A stretch of 64,000 nt of DNA, taken from the NCBI RefSeq assembly GCF_003583405.1, contig NZ_QXEC01000001.1, forward strand, positions 62,001-126,000, written 5' to 3'. The stretch comes from Micromonospora radicis (GTDB taxonomy: Bacteria > Actinomycetota > Actinomycetes > Mycobacteriales > Micromonosporaceae). Position 1 is the stretch's first letter. Each line of letters starts with the position of its first letter. Of the stretch, positions 26,374 through 34,464 are shown in pieces. Position numbers and translations under genes: made by a program. Under the pieces are notes generated by a model, which did no database searches, was not told the origin of the DNA, and saw only the letters and a list, made by a program, of their open reading frames with translations.

Positions 26374-26613
26374 ATGCGAGAAGTGCCGGACTACTGGCGC
26401 ATCGCCGATGATGTGATCGCCGACGTCAAGTCCAAGAAGTTGAAGCCGGGGGACAGGCTGCCCTCGATCGCCGACACGCGCGCCACCTACGACGTCAGTC
26501 ACGGGACCGTGCAGATGGCCTACGCCCGACTCGAAGCCCTCCGGGTGATCCGGCGGCATCAGGGCAAGGGTGTCTTCGTGAACGATCCGAAGCTCTGGAT
26601 GCGGGAGCCGTAG
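26374..26613 (+). CDS. Minimal GntR-family regulator (winged helix only)
   Basis: 79 aa. The whole protein is a GntR winged helix: YWRIADDVIADVKSKKLKPGDRLPSIADTRATYDVSHGTVQMAYARLEALRVIRRHQGKGVFV. No ligand domain follows, as in the short YtrA-like group. ATG 26374 is the start, with GAGGAG 5 nt upstream; a longer frame begins at 26338. It is likely the repressor of the divergent DivIVA operon through the palindrome at 26293-26308. Confidence 0.85.
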   Translation: MREVPDYWRIADDVIADVKSKKLKPGDRLPSIADTRATYDVSHGTVQMAYARLEALRVIRRHQGKGVFVNDPKLWMREP

Positions 26614-26682
26614 GCAGCGGCTCGGCGATGGAAACGGCCCTTACGGGTGCCCCGTCCCATGCGCCGGACGACTGGAGTCGTC

Positions 26683-26826
26683 GTGACCGAGAAGGCGCTG
26701 GCCGGTCTCAAGTTCAGTGCGGCGCTGCCCAGCCGGATGGCTGCCGCCACGCTCGCGGCGAGGCTGGCGGACGTCGACTCCGCCATTGCGGTACTCCGCG
26801 AGCCCGTACGTTTCGTCAAGCTCTAG
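26683..26826 (+). CDS. Possible 47-aa small protein after gntR
   Basis: A GTG at 26683, preceded 5 nt upstream by GGAG, opens a 47-codon frame beginning VTEKALAGLKFSAALPSRMA and ending EPVRFVKL. It could form one amphipathic helix. It lies 70 bp after gntR on the same strand. No family is recognised, and the frame could be chance. Confidence 0.35.
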   Translation: MTEKALAGLKFSAALPSRMAAATLAARLADVDSAIAVLREPVRFVKL

Positions 26827-26841
26827 GCATCGCGTGGCGGA

Positions 26842-27057
26842 TCAGCGTGGGGCGATCCGCGCGGAGAGGTCGAGGGCGGCCCGGATCGGGTCGTTCGACC
26901 AGCGGCTGGCGAACACGTCGGACAGGTGCCAGCCGGCGCGGAGCAGTGTGCGTTGCCGTTCCACGTGTGCGGCCACCCCGTCCGGATGCACCGCGCAGCT
27001 CACCCCGACCGCCGCCGCGTCGTCGCCCACGCGGAGGTCGCGGCGGCGGTCGGGATG
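26842..27057 (-). pseudogene. C-terminal fragment of an endonuclease-like protein
   Basis: The frame ends with protein-like sequence (AVHPDGVAAHVERQRTLLRAGW, then HLSDVFASRWSNDPIRAALDL), which resembles the C-terminus of actinomycete endonuclease-like proteins. The rest of the gene is missing: upstream the frame runs into Pro/Arg-rich sequence and the pectate lyase terminator. The assignment rests on pattern memory only. Confidence 0.4.
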
Positions 27058-27085
27058 TGGTCGCCCGACAAAGGGGGGCCGAGGA

Positions 27086-27120
27086 GAGGTGGGGGCCGCC
27101 GGGGTGGCGGCCCCCACCTC
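27086..27120 (-). terminator. Terminator after the first pectate lyase gene
   Basis: A perfect 15-bp stem (27086-27100 and 27106-27120) with a 5-nt loop lies 44 bp beyond the pectate lyase stop. Confidence 0.85.
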
Positions 27121-27163
27121 CGGGGGGTGTGCCGGCAGGGGTGCCCGGCTGGCGCGGGTGGGG

Positions 27164-28705
27164 TCAGCTGGCGTACGTCTCGAACTCGGCGACCCTCGGC
27201 GTGCCGGACGAGCTGGTGATCTCGAAGGTGATCTTGCGGAGCGACGTGGCGGTGAAGGTGATCACGCCGGCCGAGCTGCCGGTGGCCAGGACGGCCCCGG
27301 TGTCGTGGTTGAGCACCCGCCACGCCCGGACGTTGCCGACCGAGCCCGACGCCTCGCGGATGTTGATCCGGGACACCCGGGTGGCGGTGTCCCACTTGAT
27401 CGAGATCTGGCCGGTGGCGCCGGACGGCGACCAGGCGGTGCTCATGTTGCCGTCGCGTACGTCGCCGTAGCTGGTGCCGCTGGCCTTGCTGGAACCGTCG
27501 GAACCGGCACCGATGCTCAGGTTGGTGCCGCTGGGCTGGCTCGGGGTCGGCGTCGGGTTGCCGGTGGGACCGGGCGTGGGGCCGCTGGTCGGGTTCTGCG
27601 TCGCGCAGCTGCCGTTCGAGGTGCGGATGCCCTTGTTGGCGCCGGCGGTCTGGCTGACGATGTTCGGCACGCAGCTGGCCGCGTCGAGGCTGTACGGGTA
27701 CGGGATGCTGATGCTGGTGTTCGACGTCGGGTTCGGGCCGGCCGGGTTGTTGTCACTGCTGCGGCTGGACCAGGTCACGTTGTCGAAGGTGTTCCCGCTG
27801 ACCTGCCAGTAGCCGGCCTGGTTGGTGTAGAACGTGCCCAGCACGTCCTTGGAGTTGCGGAAGTAGTTGTTGTCCACCTTGGCGCGGCCACCGGCGCGGG
27901 AGTTGATGCCCGACTCCCGGATGTTGACGTAGTGGTTGTTGTAGATGTGGGCGGTGCCGCCCCGCAGCAGCGGAACGCGGGAGTCGAGGTTCTCGTACAG
28001 GTTGTGGTGGAAGGTGACGAAGTCGTTGGACAGGTCGCTCTCGCTGGAGCCGATCAGTCCGCCGCGACCGGAGTTGCGCAGGATGCTGTAGGACAGCGTC
28101 ACGTACTGGGTGTTGTTCTTCATGTCGAAGAGGCCGTCGAAGCCCTCCGACTCCCCACCGGACGCCTCCAGCGTGACGTGGTCGACCCAGACGTTGCGGA
28201 CGTTGGCCTCCATGCCGATGGCGTCGCCGCCGTTGGAGATGGGGGAGCCGGACTTCTTGACGTTCCGGACCGTCACGTTCTGGATGATGATGTTGCTGGC
28301 CTCGCGGATGTGGATACCGATCTGGTCGAAGAGGGCGCCGTTGCCCACACCGAGGATCGTGACGTTGCTGATCTGCTTGAGTTCGATCACGTCGGCCGCG
28401 GTGTTGCAGCTGGAACCGGAGACCCTGGTGGTGTTGCCGTGGTTGATGGTCCCCTCGACCTGGATGATGATCGGGGTGCTGCTGCTGGCCCGGTTGCACA
28501 GCGCCGCGTGGATCTGCGTACCGGTGGTGGCGCGTACCGTCTGCCCGCCCGCGCCGCCGGTGGTGCCGCCGTTGCGGGTCGCGAAGCCGGTGGCGCTGCC
28601 CACGGCCGCGGACGCCTGCGGCGTCGTGACGGCCACACAGATCGCCGCCCCGGTGGCGGTGGCGGCCAGTGCCGCCAGGACTCGTCGCGTGACTGGTCGT
28701 CTCAT
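27164..28705 (-). CDS. Secreted PL1 pectate lyase with C-terminal F5/8-type (discoidin-like) module
   Basis: 513 aa. A signal peptide (RVLAALAATATGAAICVAVTTPQASA) is followed by a right-handed beta-helix of family PL1: VWVDHVTLEASGG, GGLIGSSESDLSNDFVTFHHN, and the catalytic-site stretch SRVPLLRGGTAHIYNNHY. A Gly/Pro/Thr linker (about residues 375-400) leads to a beta-sandwich of about 110 aa (GTSYGDVRDGNMSTAWSPSG, SIKWDTATRVSRINIREASG), typical of sugar-binding F5/8C modules. It cleaves de-esterified pectin by beta-elimination outside the cell, with calcium. The start is ATG 28705. It lies 100 bp after the second pectate lyase gene on the same strand. Confidence 0.92.
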   Translation of the reverse strand: MRRPVTRRVLAALAATATGAAICVAVTTPQASAAVGSATGFATRNGGTTGGAGGQTVRATTGTQIHAALCNRASSSTPIIIQVEGTINHGNTTRVSGSSCNTAADVIELKQISNVTILGVGNGALFDQIGIHIREASNIIIQNVTVRNVKKSGSPISNGGDAIGMEANVRNVWVDHVTLEASGGESEGFDGLFDMKNNTQYVTLSYSILRNSGRGGLIGSSESDLSNDFVTFHHNLYENLDSRVPLLRGGTAHIYNNHYVNIRESGINSRAGGRAKVDNNYFRNSKDVLGTFYTNQAGYWQVSGNTFDNVTWSSRSSDNNPAGPNPTSNTSISIPYPYSLDAASCVPNIVSQTAGANKGIRTSNGSCATQNPTSGPTPGPTGNPTPTPSQPSGTNLSIGAGSDGSSKASGTSYGDVRDGNMSTAWSPSGATGQISIKWDTATRVSRINIREASGSVGNVRAWRVLNHDTGAVLATGSSAGVITFTATSLRKITFEITSSSGTPRVAEFETYAS

Positions 28706-28804
28706 CCTCGTCTCACCTTCCGTGCTGGTGGTGGTGGGTGGTGGAAGAAGGGCCCTGGTTGACGTCGCCGGTACGGGCGAGGCCCTGTCAACAGCGGTGT
28801 GCCG

Positions 28805-30196
28805 CTACAGCGGCAGCCGATCGGCGCCGGCGAGCGGGCCGACCGCGAGCGGCACCAGCGGCGCCGGGAGCACCGGGCCGCGCCGCAGCGTCGGCGTCCA
28901 GCCGGCGTCGGGGCTCAGCGCGGGCTCGTGTACGGCGTTGTACGCGGCGACCAGGTCCACCGGACGCGGCAGCCCGCGCGCCGGGGTGACCCAGTTGCCC
29001 CGGGTGGTGACCGCCGTGCCGCCCCAGTCGTAGAGCAGGTCGGCCGCGTCGATCCCGGCGCCGAGGGTGAAGTGGTTGTTCTCGGCGTACACGGCGGACT
29101 GCACGCCGACGCCGATGGCGTACTCGAAGCCCGCACCGGCCAGCCGGTAGGCGTTGTTGTATACGTCGACCTGGCCGAAGCGGACCCGGGGCAGCCGCTG
29201 TAGCGACCCGTCGAACAGGTTGTGGTGCAGGGTGACGTTGAGCCGGCCGACGTCCGGGCCGACGGTGTTGGACGAGCCGATCAGCATCAGCTTGTCCCGC
29301 CCGTCGAACCGGTTCCAGGAGGCGGTGACCAGGCTGGCGGTGTGCGTGATGTCCAGCGAGCCGTCGTGCACCTGGTACGGGCGTCCGAAGTAGAGCGGCT
29401 GGGCGCTGTCGGGGTTGTCGCCGTCGGTGAAGGTGTTGTGGTCGATCCAGACGTTCTCGCTGCGCCGCACCGAGATCTGGTCGTACTGGGAGTTCCAGTT
29501 GCCGGTGTCGCCGTCGGTGGGGGACCAGGCGGGGAAGCAGTCCCGCGCGTCGTCGAAGGTGATGTTGCGGACGATGACGTTCGGCGCCCGGTCGATCATC
29601 AGGGTGAGACCGGTCAACCGCGCCCCGCGCAGCCCGACGAGCGTGGTGTTCGGGCCGACGTTGATCTGGGTGTGCCGGGTCTGGTTGGTCACCGACCGCA
29701 CCCGGGCCTGCTCCAGGGGCCCGCTCGGTGCCGTCCGGCCCCACACCGCCGGGTCGTACGCGGCCAGGTAGCCCGCCAGCGAGTAGCCGGGGTCGGCCAG
29801 GTCGGTGCAGTCGAGCAGCCTGCCGTCGGCGTCCTCGAAGCCGTCGATGGTGCCCTTGACGTACACGATCTTCGGGGTGGCGTTGCCCGCGTTGGTGGCG
29901 TTGTCGCCGCCGAGCGCGGCGACCAGCTCGGCGCGGCTGGAGACGACGTGGACCTGGTCGGCCGTTGCGGCCGACCCGCCGGTGGTGCCCGGTCCGGCGG
30001 CGGCCCAGCCGTCGCCGGCCGGCAGGGCCTGCCGGCCGAGCTGACGGGCCAGCGGGGACAGCACCGCGCCGCGTTCCTGCGTCGGCGACGAGAGCGCCGG
30101 TGCGCCGGTGCCGGCCTGCGGTTGGGCCGCGGCCGCGGCGGGTGTCGCGGTCAGGGTGAGTGTGATCAATGCCGCGCCGGCGGCGATTCTGCGCAT
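28805..30196 (-). CDS. Secreted PL1 pectate lyase
   Basis: 463 aa. A signal peptide (IAAGAALITLTLTATPAAAAAQ) precedes a PL1 beta-helix with NTTLVGLRGARLTGLTLMI, SENVWIDHNTFTDGDNPDSAQP, LMLIGSSN, NVTLHHNLFDGSLQRLPRVRFGQVDVYNNAY. Unlike its neighbour it has no binding module. It depolymerises pectate outside the cell, supplying unsaturated galacturonides. The start is ATG 30196. A promoter with a palindrome over its -10 precedes it, and it may be co-transcribed with the downstream lyase. Confidence 0.9.
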   Translation of the reverse strand: MRRIAAGAALITLTLTATPAAAAAQPQAGTGAPALSSPTQERGAVLSPLARQLGRQALPAGDGWAAAGPGTTGGSAATADQVHVVSSRAELVAALGGDNATNAGNATPKIVYVKGTIDGFEDADGRLLDCTDLADPGYSLAGYLAAYDPAVWGRTAPSGPLEQARVRSVTNQTRHTQINVGPNTTLVGLRGARLTGLTLMIDRAPNVIVRNITFDDARDCFPAWSPTDGDTGNWNSQYDQISVRRSENVWIDHNTFTDGDNPDSAQPLYFGRPYQVHDGSLDITHTASLVTASWNRFDGRDKLMLIGSSNTVGPDVGRLNVTLHHNLFDGSLQRLPRVRFGQVDVYNNAYRLAGAGFEYAIGVGVQSAVYAENNHFTLGAGIDAADLLYDWGGTAVTTRGNWVTPARGLPRPVDLVAAYNAVHEPALSPDAGWTPTLRRGPVLPAPLVPLAVGPLAGADRLPL

Positions 30197-30230
30197 CGTC
30201 TCATCCGTTCCTTCGTGGTGTTTCTTGTTT

Positions 30231-30267
30231 GTAACGAAGGTTACGGAGAGCGTTTTATGGCGGTCAA
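30231..30267 (-). promoter_or_regulatory. Pectate lyase promoter with inverted repeat over the -10
   Basis: On the minus strand TTGACC (30267-30262), an 18-bp spacer, then TAACCT (30243-30238). The inverted repeat GTAAC-4-GTTAC (30231-30244) covers the -10 hexamer, which is a typical repressor position. The surrounding DNA is unusually AT-rich. Confidence 0.5.
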
Positions 30268-30318
30268 TATTAATGATATGCAGGTTTGTTGCAGTAATTA
30301 TGATCGGCCGAGATTGCC

Positions 30319-30336
30319 CCGACCTGTCCAGGTCGG
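30319..30336 (-). terminator. Small hairpin after the uronate operon
   Basis: An 8-bp perfect stem (30319-30326 and 30329-30336) with a 2-nt loop lies about 85 bp beyond the last gene of the uronate operon. It is a weak terminator candidate. Confidence 0.4.
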
Positions 30337-30419
30337 AACCTGCTGTTCAACGTGTTGGCCGGGTCCGGATCGGACCGGTGTTTTGCAGTCCGGTTGCCGT
30401 TCCTCCTCTCTCGGTGTGG

Positions 30420-31688
30420 TCAGCCCGCCGCGGGTTGGCTGCTGCGCCGCGGTGACCCGCCACCGCGGGCTCCCGACTCCACGGTGACCCGCCACGGCGG
30501 GACCGCCCACTCCACCCCCGACTCCGACGGCAGTTCACCCCGCTCGGCGGCCCGGCGCAGCACCGCGTTCACGCCCCGGATCCGCAGCACCCGCTGCGGG
30601 CCCGTGCCGACCGGGTCGACCAGTCCACCGCCGAGCAGCGTCGGCTCGGGTGCCACCTGTAGCGCGGTCAGCACCGCGGTGAACGGCGCCGTCCGCGCCA
30701 GCGGCGCGATCAGCGGTACGCCCGGATCGGCCCGATGGGCGAGCAGGTTCTCCAGCAGCCCCCGCCGGCCGGGCACCTCGGCCGGCGCCGCGTCGCCGGG
30801 CAGCGACAGCCGGTCGGTCGGGTACTCCAGCACCGCCCGCCCGACGCTGCCGGTGACGATCACCTCGCCGGGGACGAAGTCCTCCCCGGCCAGGGTCACC
30901 GCGGCCACGATCGGCGGACCGTGGGCGGTCCGGACCCGCAGCACGGCGGTGTCGTCCACCTCGATCGGCCGGACCCGGTACCGCTCGACCTCGATGCCGA
31001 CCGGTACCACCGGTCGCCCGGCGACCGCCTCGGCGACCGCCAGGCACTGCATGACGGCGTGCGCGAGCGGATTGGCCAGCGCGCCGTCGAGCACCGGCCG
31101 GCCGTCGAGCAGCCGTCGACCGGCCCACGGGGCGCGGGCGTAGTAGGCGTCCGGCCGCTGCCAGGCGGCCACCGTCGCGATGCCGGTGACCGTACCCAGC
31201 CGCCCGGCCGTCACCGCGTCGGTCAACGCGCTCAGCGCCGCCGAGCCGAGTGCCTGGAACCCGACCTGCGCCACCCGACCCGCGGCGGACAGCGCCGCTT
31301 CCAGCTCGTCGTGCTCGGCGGAGCACAACACCGGCGGTTTCTCCAACAGCAGGTCGGCACCGGCGGCCACCGCGTCCCCGGCGATCCGCAGGTGGGTGTG
31401 CGGCGGGGTGCAGATCACCACCACCTCCGGGGCGACCTCGGCGAGCATCTCCCGATGGTCGGTGAAGATCCGGGTGCCGGGCGGCACCGGCGCGGCCGGT
31501 TCCGCCTCGATCGGCCTCGGGTCGACCAGGGCGGCCAGCCGCAGCCGCCCCGCGTCGTGCAGCGGGCCGATCACCCGCCGGTGCCAGCGGCCGTGCCCGT
31601 TCGCCCCGATCAGCGCGACCCGGGTCGGGTTGACCGGGGGCCCGTCCTCCACACCGGGCGTCAACAAGCTGCCCCTCCGTTGCCTCAT
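30420..31688 (-). CDS. Gfo/Idh/MocA-family oxidoreductase
   Basis: 422 aa from ATG 31688, which overlaps the previous stop (ATGA). A TTG 16 codons in, with GGAGG upstream, is an alternative start. The NAD(P)-binding Rossmann domain begins VALIGANGHGRWH and has VVVICTPPHTHL and the EKP motif in LLLEKPPVL; an alpha/beta C-terminal domain follows. Members oxidise or reduce sugars and sugar acids. It is the last gene of the uronate operon. The substrate is unknown, and the long basic C-terminal tail is not part of the usual fold. Confidence 0.85.
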   Translation of the reverse strand: MRQRRGSLLTPGVEDGPPVNPTRVALIGANGHGRWHRRVIGPLHDAGRLRLAALVDPRPIEAEPAAPVPPGTRIFTDHREMLAEVAPEVVVICTPPHTHLRIAGDAVAAGADLLLEKPPVLCSAEHDELEAALSAAGRVAQVGFQALGSAALSALTDAVTAGRLGTVTGIATVAAWQRPDAYYARAPWAGRRLLDGRPVLDGALANPLAHAVMQCLAVAEAVAGRPVVPVGIEVERYRVRPIEVDDTAVLRVRTAHGPPIVAAVTLAGEDFVPGEVIVTGSVGRAVLEYPTDRLSLPGDAAPAEVPGRRGLLENLLAHRADPGVPLIAPLARTAPFTAVLTALQVAPEPTLLGGGLVDPVGTGPQRVLRIRGVNAVLRRAAERGELPSESGVEWAVPPWRVTVESGARGGGSPRRSSQPAAG

Positions 31689-33172
31689 GTCGCGGCGGCG
31701 AGGGTGCCGGGGACGCCGTGGCGGGTCAGGTCGGTCAGCCAGGCGGTCACGTCGGCGCGGACCTGCGCGTCGGCGGCCACCTCGGCCGGGACGACCTCGT
31801 CGAGGGCGAGCACCGCCGCCACCGTGTCGGCCGGCGACGTGCCGGCGGCCAGCGCGGTACGGATGCGGTCCGCGAGCGGGTCGTCCAACGGCAGCGTACG
31901 GCCGTCGTCGGCGCTGCCCTGGGCGAACCGGATCCAGGCGGCCAGCACCAGCGACGCCCACCGCGCCGGCCGTCCGGCGGCCCGCAGGTCGGCGACGGTG
32001 TGCAGGATCCGCTGCGGCAGCTTCTGCGACCCGTCCATCGCCACCTGCAACGTGCGGTGCCGGATCGCCGGGTTGCCGAAGCGGGCCAGCACCTGCTCGC
32101 CGTAGTCGATCACGTCGACGCCCTCGGGCGGGGTGAAGCTGGCCGCCACGTCCTCGGCGATGAGCCGGCGCAGCACGGTGTCCAGGTGCGGCAGGGCCAG
32201 CGCCTCCGCGATCGTCTCGCAGCCGGCCAGCGCGCCGAGGTACGCGGCGGCCGAGTGCACCCCGTTGAGCGCCCGCAGCTTCAGCCGTTCCCACGGGCCG
32301 GCGTCGGCGCAGAGCACCGCACCGGCCCGCTCCCAGGCGGGTCGCCCGCCGGGGAAGTCGTCCTCGATCACCCACTGGGTGTACGGCTCGGCGGCCACCG
32401 CCGCCAGGTCCGCGACACCGAGCGCCTGCCGGGCCGCCGCGAAGGTCTCCGCCGTACTGGCCGGGACGATCCGGTCCACCATCGTGCCGGGGAAACCGAC
32501 CTGCGCGCCGACCCAGTCGACGGCCGACCGCGGTGCGTCCGCGTACGCCAGGGCCTGCTCGACCAGGCTCCGCAGCCGCCGGCCGTTGGCCGGCAGGTTG
32601 TCGCAGCTGACCAGGGCGATCGGCCCGGCGTCGGCGGCGGCCCGGGCGAGCAGGCCGCGCACCAGCAGCCCCGGCACGGTGGCCGGGGGCCGGTCGGTGC
32701 TCAGGTCGGCGACTAGCGCCGGATCCGGGCGCAGCGTGCCGGCCGCGGGGTCGAGTTGGTACGCCTTCTCGGTCACCGTCAGCGTCACCACCCGGATCGT
32801 CGGGTCGGCCAGCAACGCCACCACCGCGCCCGGGTCGGCGGCGGCCAGCCGCACCCCGGCCAGCGCCCCGATCACCCGGGTGTGCCGGTCGGCCGCCGAC
32901 AGCGTGCTGACGCTGAACAGGTTGTCCTGCGCGGTCAGCGTCCGCACCAGGTCGGCGTTGCGCGGCGCCACCCCGACGATGCCCCAGTCGCCGCCGGCCG
33001 CGGCCACCGCCTGCTCGGTGTAGACCGCCTGGTGGGCCCGGTGGAACGCGCCGAGTCCCAGGTGGACCACGCCGGCGGCCACGGCGCCGGGCCGTACCAG
33101 TGGGCGGGCGTCGACCGGGAGCCGGCGCAGCGCGCCGAGTTCGAGCCGGGACGCGCCCACGGTCACCGCCAT
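31685..33172 (-). CDS. uxuB: Mannitol dehydrogenase-family fructuronate/tagaturonate reductase
   Basis: 495 aa. The family layout is clear: GVVHLGLGAFHRAHQAVYTEQ at the N-terminal nucleotide fold, IALVSCDNLPANG, VDRIVPAST, EPYTQWVIEDDFPGGRPAWE, then KLRALNGVHSAAAYLG containing the catalytic Lys. UxuB reduces D-fructuronate to D-mannonate and UxaB reduces tagaturonate to altronate; the neighbouring UxaC can make either substrate, so the symbol is a best guess. ATG 33172 overlaps the end of the dehydratase gene by 10 nt. It is the fourth gene of the operon. Confidence 0.85.
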   Translation of the reverse strand: MAVTVGASRLELGALRRLPVDARPLVRPGAVAAGVVHLGLGAFHRAHQAVYTEQAVAAAGGDWGIVGVAPRNADLVRTLTAQDNLFSVSTLSAADRHTRVIGALAGVRLAAADPGAVVALLADPTIRVVTLTVTEKAYQLDPAAGTLRPDPALVADLSTDRPPATVPGLLVRGLLARAAADAGPIALVSCDNLPANGRRLRSLVEQALAYADAPRSAVDWVGAQVGFPGTMVDRIVPASTAETFAAARQALGVADLAAVAAEPYTQWVIEDDFPGGRPAWERAGAVLCADAGPWERLKLRALNGVHSAAAYLGALAGCETIAEALALPHLDTVLRRLIAEDVAASFTPPEGVDVIDYGEQVLARFGNPAIRHRTLQVAMDGSQKLPQRILHTVADLRAAGRPARWASLVLAAWIRFAQGSADDGRTLPLDDPLADRIRTALAAGTSPADTVAAVLALDEVVPAEVAADAQVRADVTAWLTDLTRHGVPGTLAAAT

Positions 33173-34464
33173 GCCGGCCCGTCCGGGAAGCCGAAGGTGG
33201 CGACCGACTCCGGATGCATGGTGGCGCTGTAGCCCGGTGCGGTCGGCAACAGGTACCGACCGTCGCGGGTGCGCACCGGGTCGACGAAGTGCTCGTGCAG
33301 GTGGTCGACGTACTCCACCATCCGCCCGTCCAGGCTGGTGCCCACCCGCAGGTAGTCGAAGATCGCCAGGTGCTGGACGTACTCGCAGAGCCCGACGCCG
33401 CCCGCGTGCGGGCAGATCGGTACGCCGAACTTGGCGGCCAGCAGGATCTCGGCGAGCACCTCGTTGACCCCACCGACCCGGCAGGCGTCGATCTGCATCA
33501 CGCCGATCGCCTCGGCCTGCAACAACTGCTTGAAGATCACCTTGTTGGCGGCCACCTCGCCGGTGGCCACCCGGCACCGCCCGCCGGTCAGCTCGGTCAC
33601 CGCCCGGGCGATCCGGGCGTGCCCGAGGATGTCGTCGGCGTGCGTCGGTTCCTCGATCCAGTACGGGTCGACCTCGGCCAGCGCCGTCATGTTGGCGATC
33701 GCCTCGTCGACGTCCCACACCTGGTTGGCGTCCATCATCAGCAGCGCGTCGGGGCCGATCTCGGCCCGGATGATCCGGGCCCGGCGCAGGTCGTCGGCGG
33801 GCGGCCCGCCGACCTTCATCTTCATCGCCCGCCACCCCTGGGCGTACGCGGCGCGGGTCAGCGCCCGGACCTTGTCGTCGGGGTAGCCCAGCCAACCCAC
33901 CGAGGTGGTGTACGAGGGGAAACCGTCACGCTCCAGCACGGCCAGCCGGTCGGCGAGCCCGTCGCGGCCCTTCTCCAGGATCGCGGCGGCCTCGTCGGCG
34001 GTGAGCGCGTCGGTGATGTGCTTGAAGTCGACGTTGGCGACCAGTTCGTCGGTGGGCAGCTCGGCCAGGTAGCGCCACATCGGCTTGCCGGCGAGCTTGG
34101 CACGCAGATCCCACACCGCGTTCACCAGCGCACCGGTGGCCATGTGGATGACGCCCTTCTCCGGGCCCAGCCAACGCAGCTGCACGTCGGCGACGAGCGA
34201 ACGCCAGAACGCCACCGGCTCGGCGGTGATCTCGGCGACGCTCCGGCCGACCACGTGATGGGCCAGGGCACGGACCGCCGCACAGGTGATCTCGTTGCCG
34301 CGGCCGTTGGTGAAGGTGAACCCGGCGCCGGTCGGACCGTCGTCGGTGCGCAGCTCGACGTAGGTGGCCGAGTAGTCGCCCCGGTTGATGGCGTCCGAGC
34401 CGTCGCCGCTGGCGGCGGTCGGGAACCGCACGTCGTGCACGGTGACGTCGGTGATGATGGTCAT
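33163..34464 (-). CDS. Enolase-superfamily sugar-acid dehydratase (L-fuconate dehydratase-like)
   Basis: 433 aa. Mandelate-racemase-type signatures are present: VELRTDDGPTGAGFTF, GYPDDKVRAL, the catalytic Lys block WRAMKMKVGG, metal ligands in LMMDANQVWD and YWIEEPTHADDILGH, then ATGEVAANKVIFKQ and PHAGGVGLCEYVQH. The pattern VDFKHITDALT and TTSVGWLGY is that of L-fuconate dehydratases. In this operon, between a uronate isomerase and a uronate reductase, the expected substrate is mannonate or altronate, so substrate specificity is open. ATG 34464 overlaps the uxaC stop (ATGA). Confidence 0.85.
   Translation of the reverse strand: MTIITDVTVHDVRFPTAASGDGSDAINRGDYSATYVELRTDDGPTGAGFTFTNGRGNEITCAAVRALAHHVVGRSVAEITAEPVAFWRSLVADVQLRWLGPEKGVIHMATGALVNAVWDLRAKLAGKPMWRYLAELPTDELVANVDFKHITDALTADEAAAILEKGRDGLADRLAVLERDGFPSYTTSVGWLGYPDDKVRALTRAAYAQGWRAMKMKVGGPPADDLRRARIIRAEIGPDALLMMDANQVWDVDEAIANMTALAEVDPYWIEEPTHADDILGHARIARAVTELTGGRCRVATGEVAANKVIFKQLLQAEAIGVMQIDACRVGGVNEVLAEILLAAKFGVPICPHAGGVGLCEYVQHLAIFDYLRVGTSLDGRMVEYVDHLHEHFVDPVRTRDGRYLLPTAPGYSATMHPESVATFGFPDGPAWR

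Noticed and set aside
30420..33473. A 1017-codon protein covering two uronate operon genes
   Set aside because: The N-terminal part is an out-of-frame reading of the reductase gene. The Gfo/Idh protein starts at 31688 or slightly downstream.
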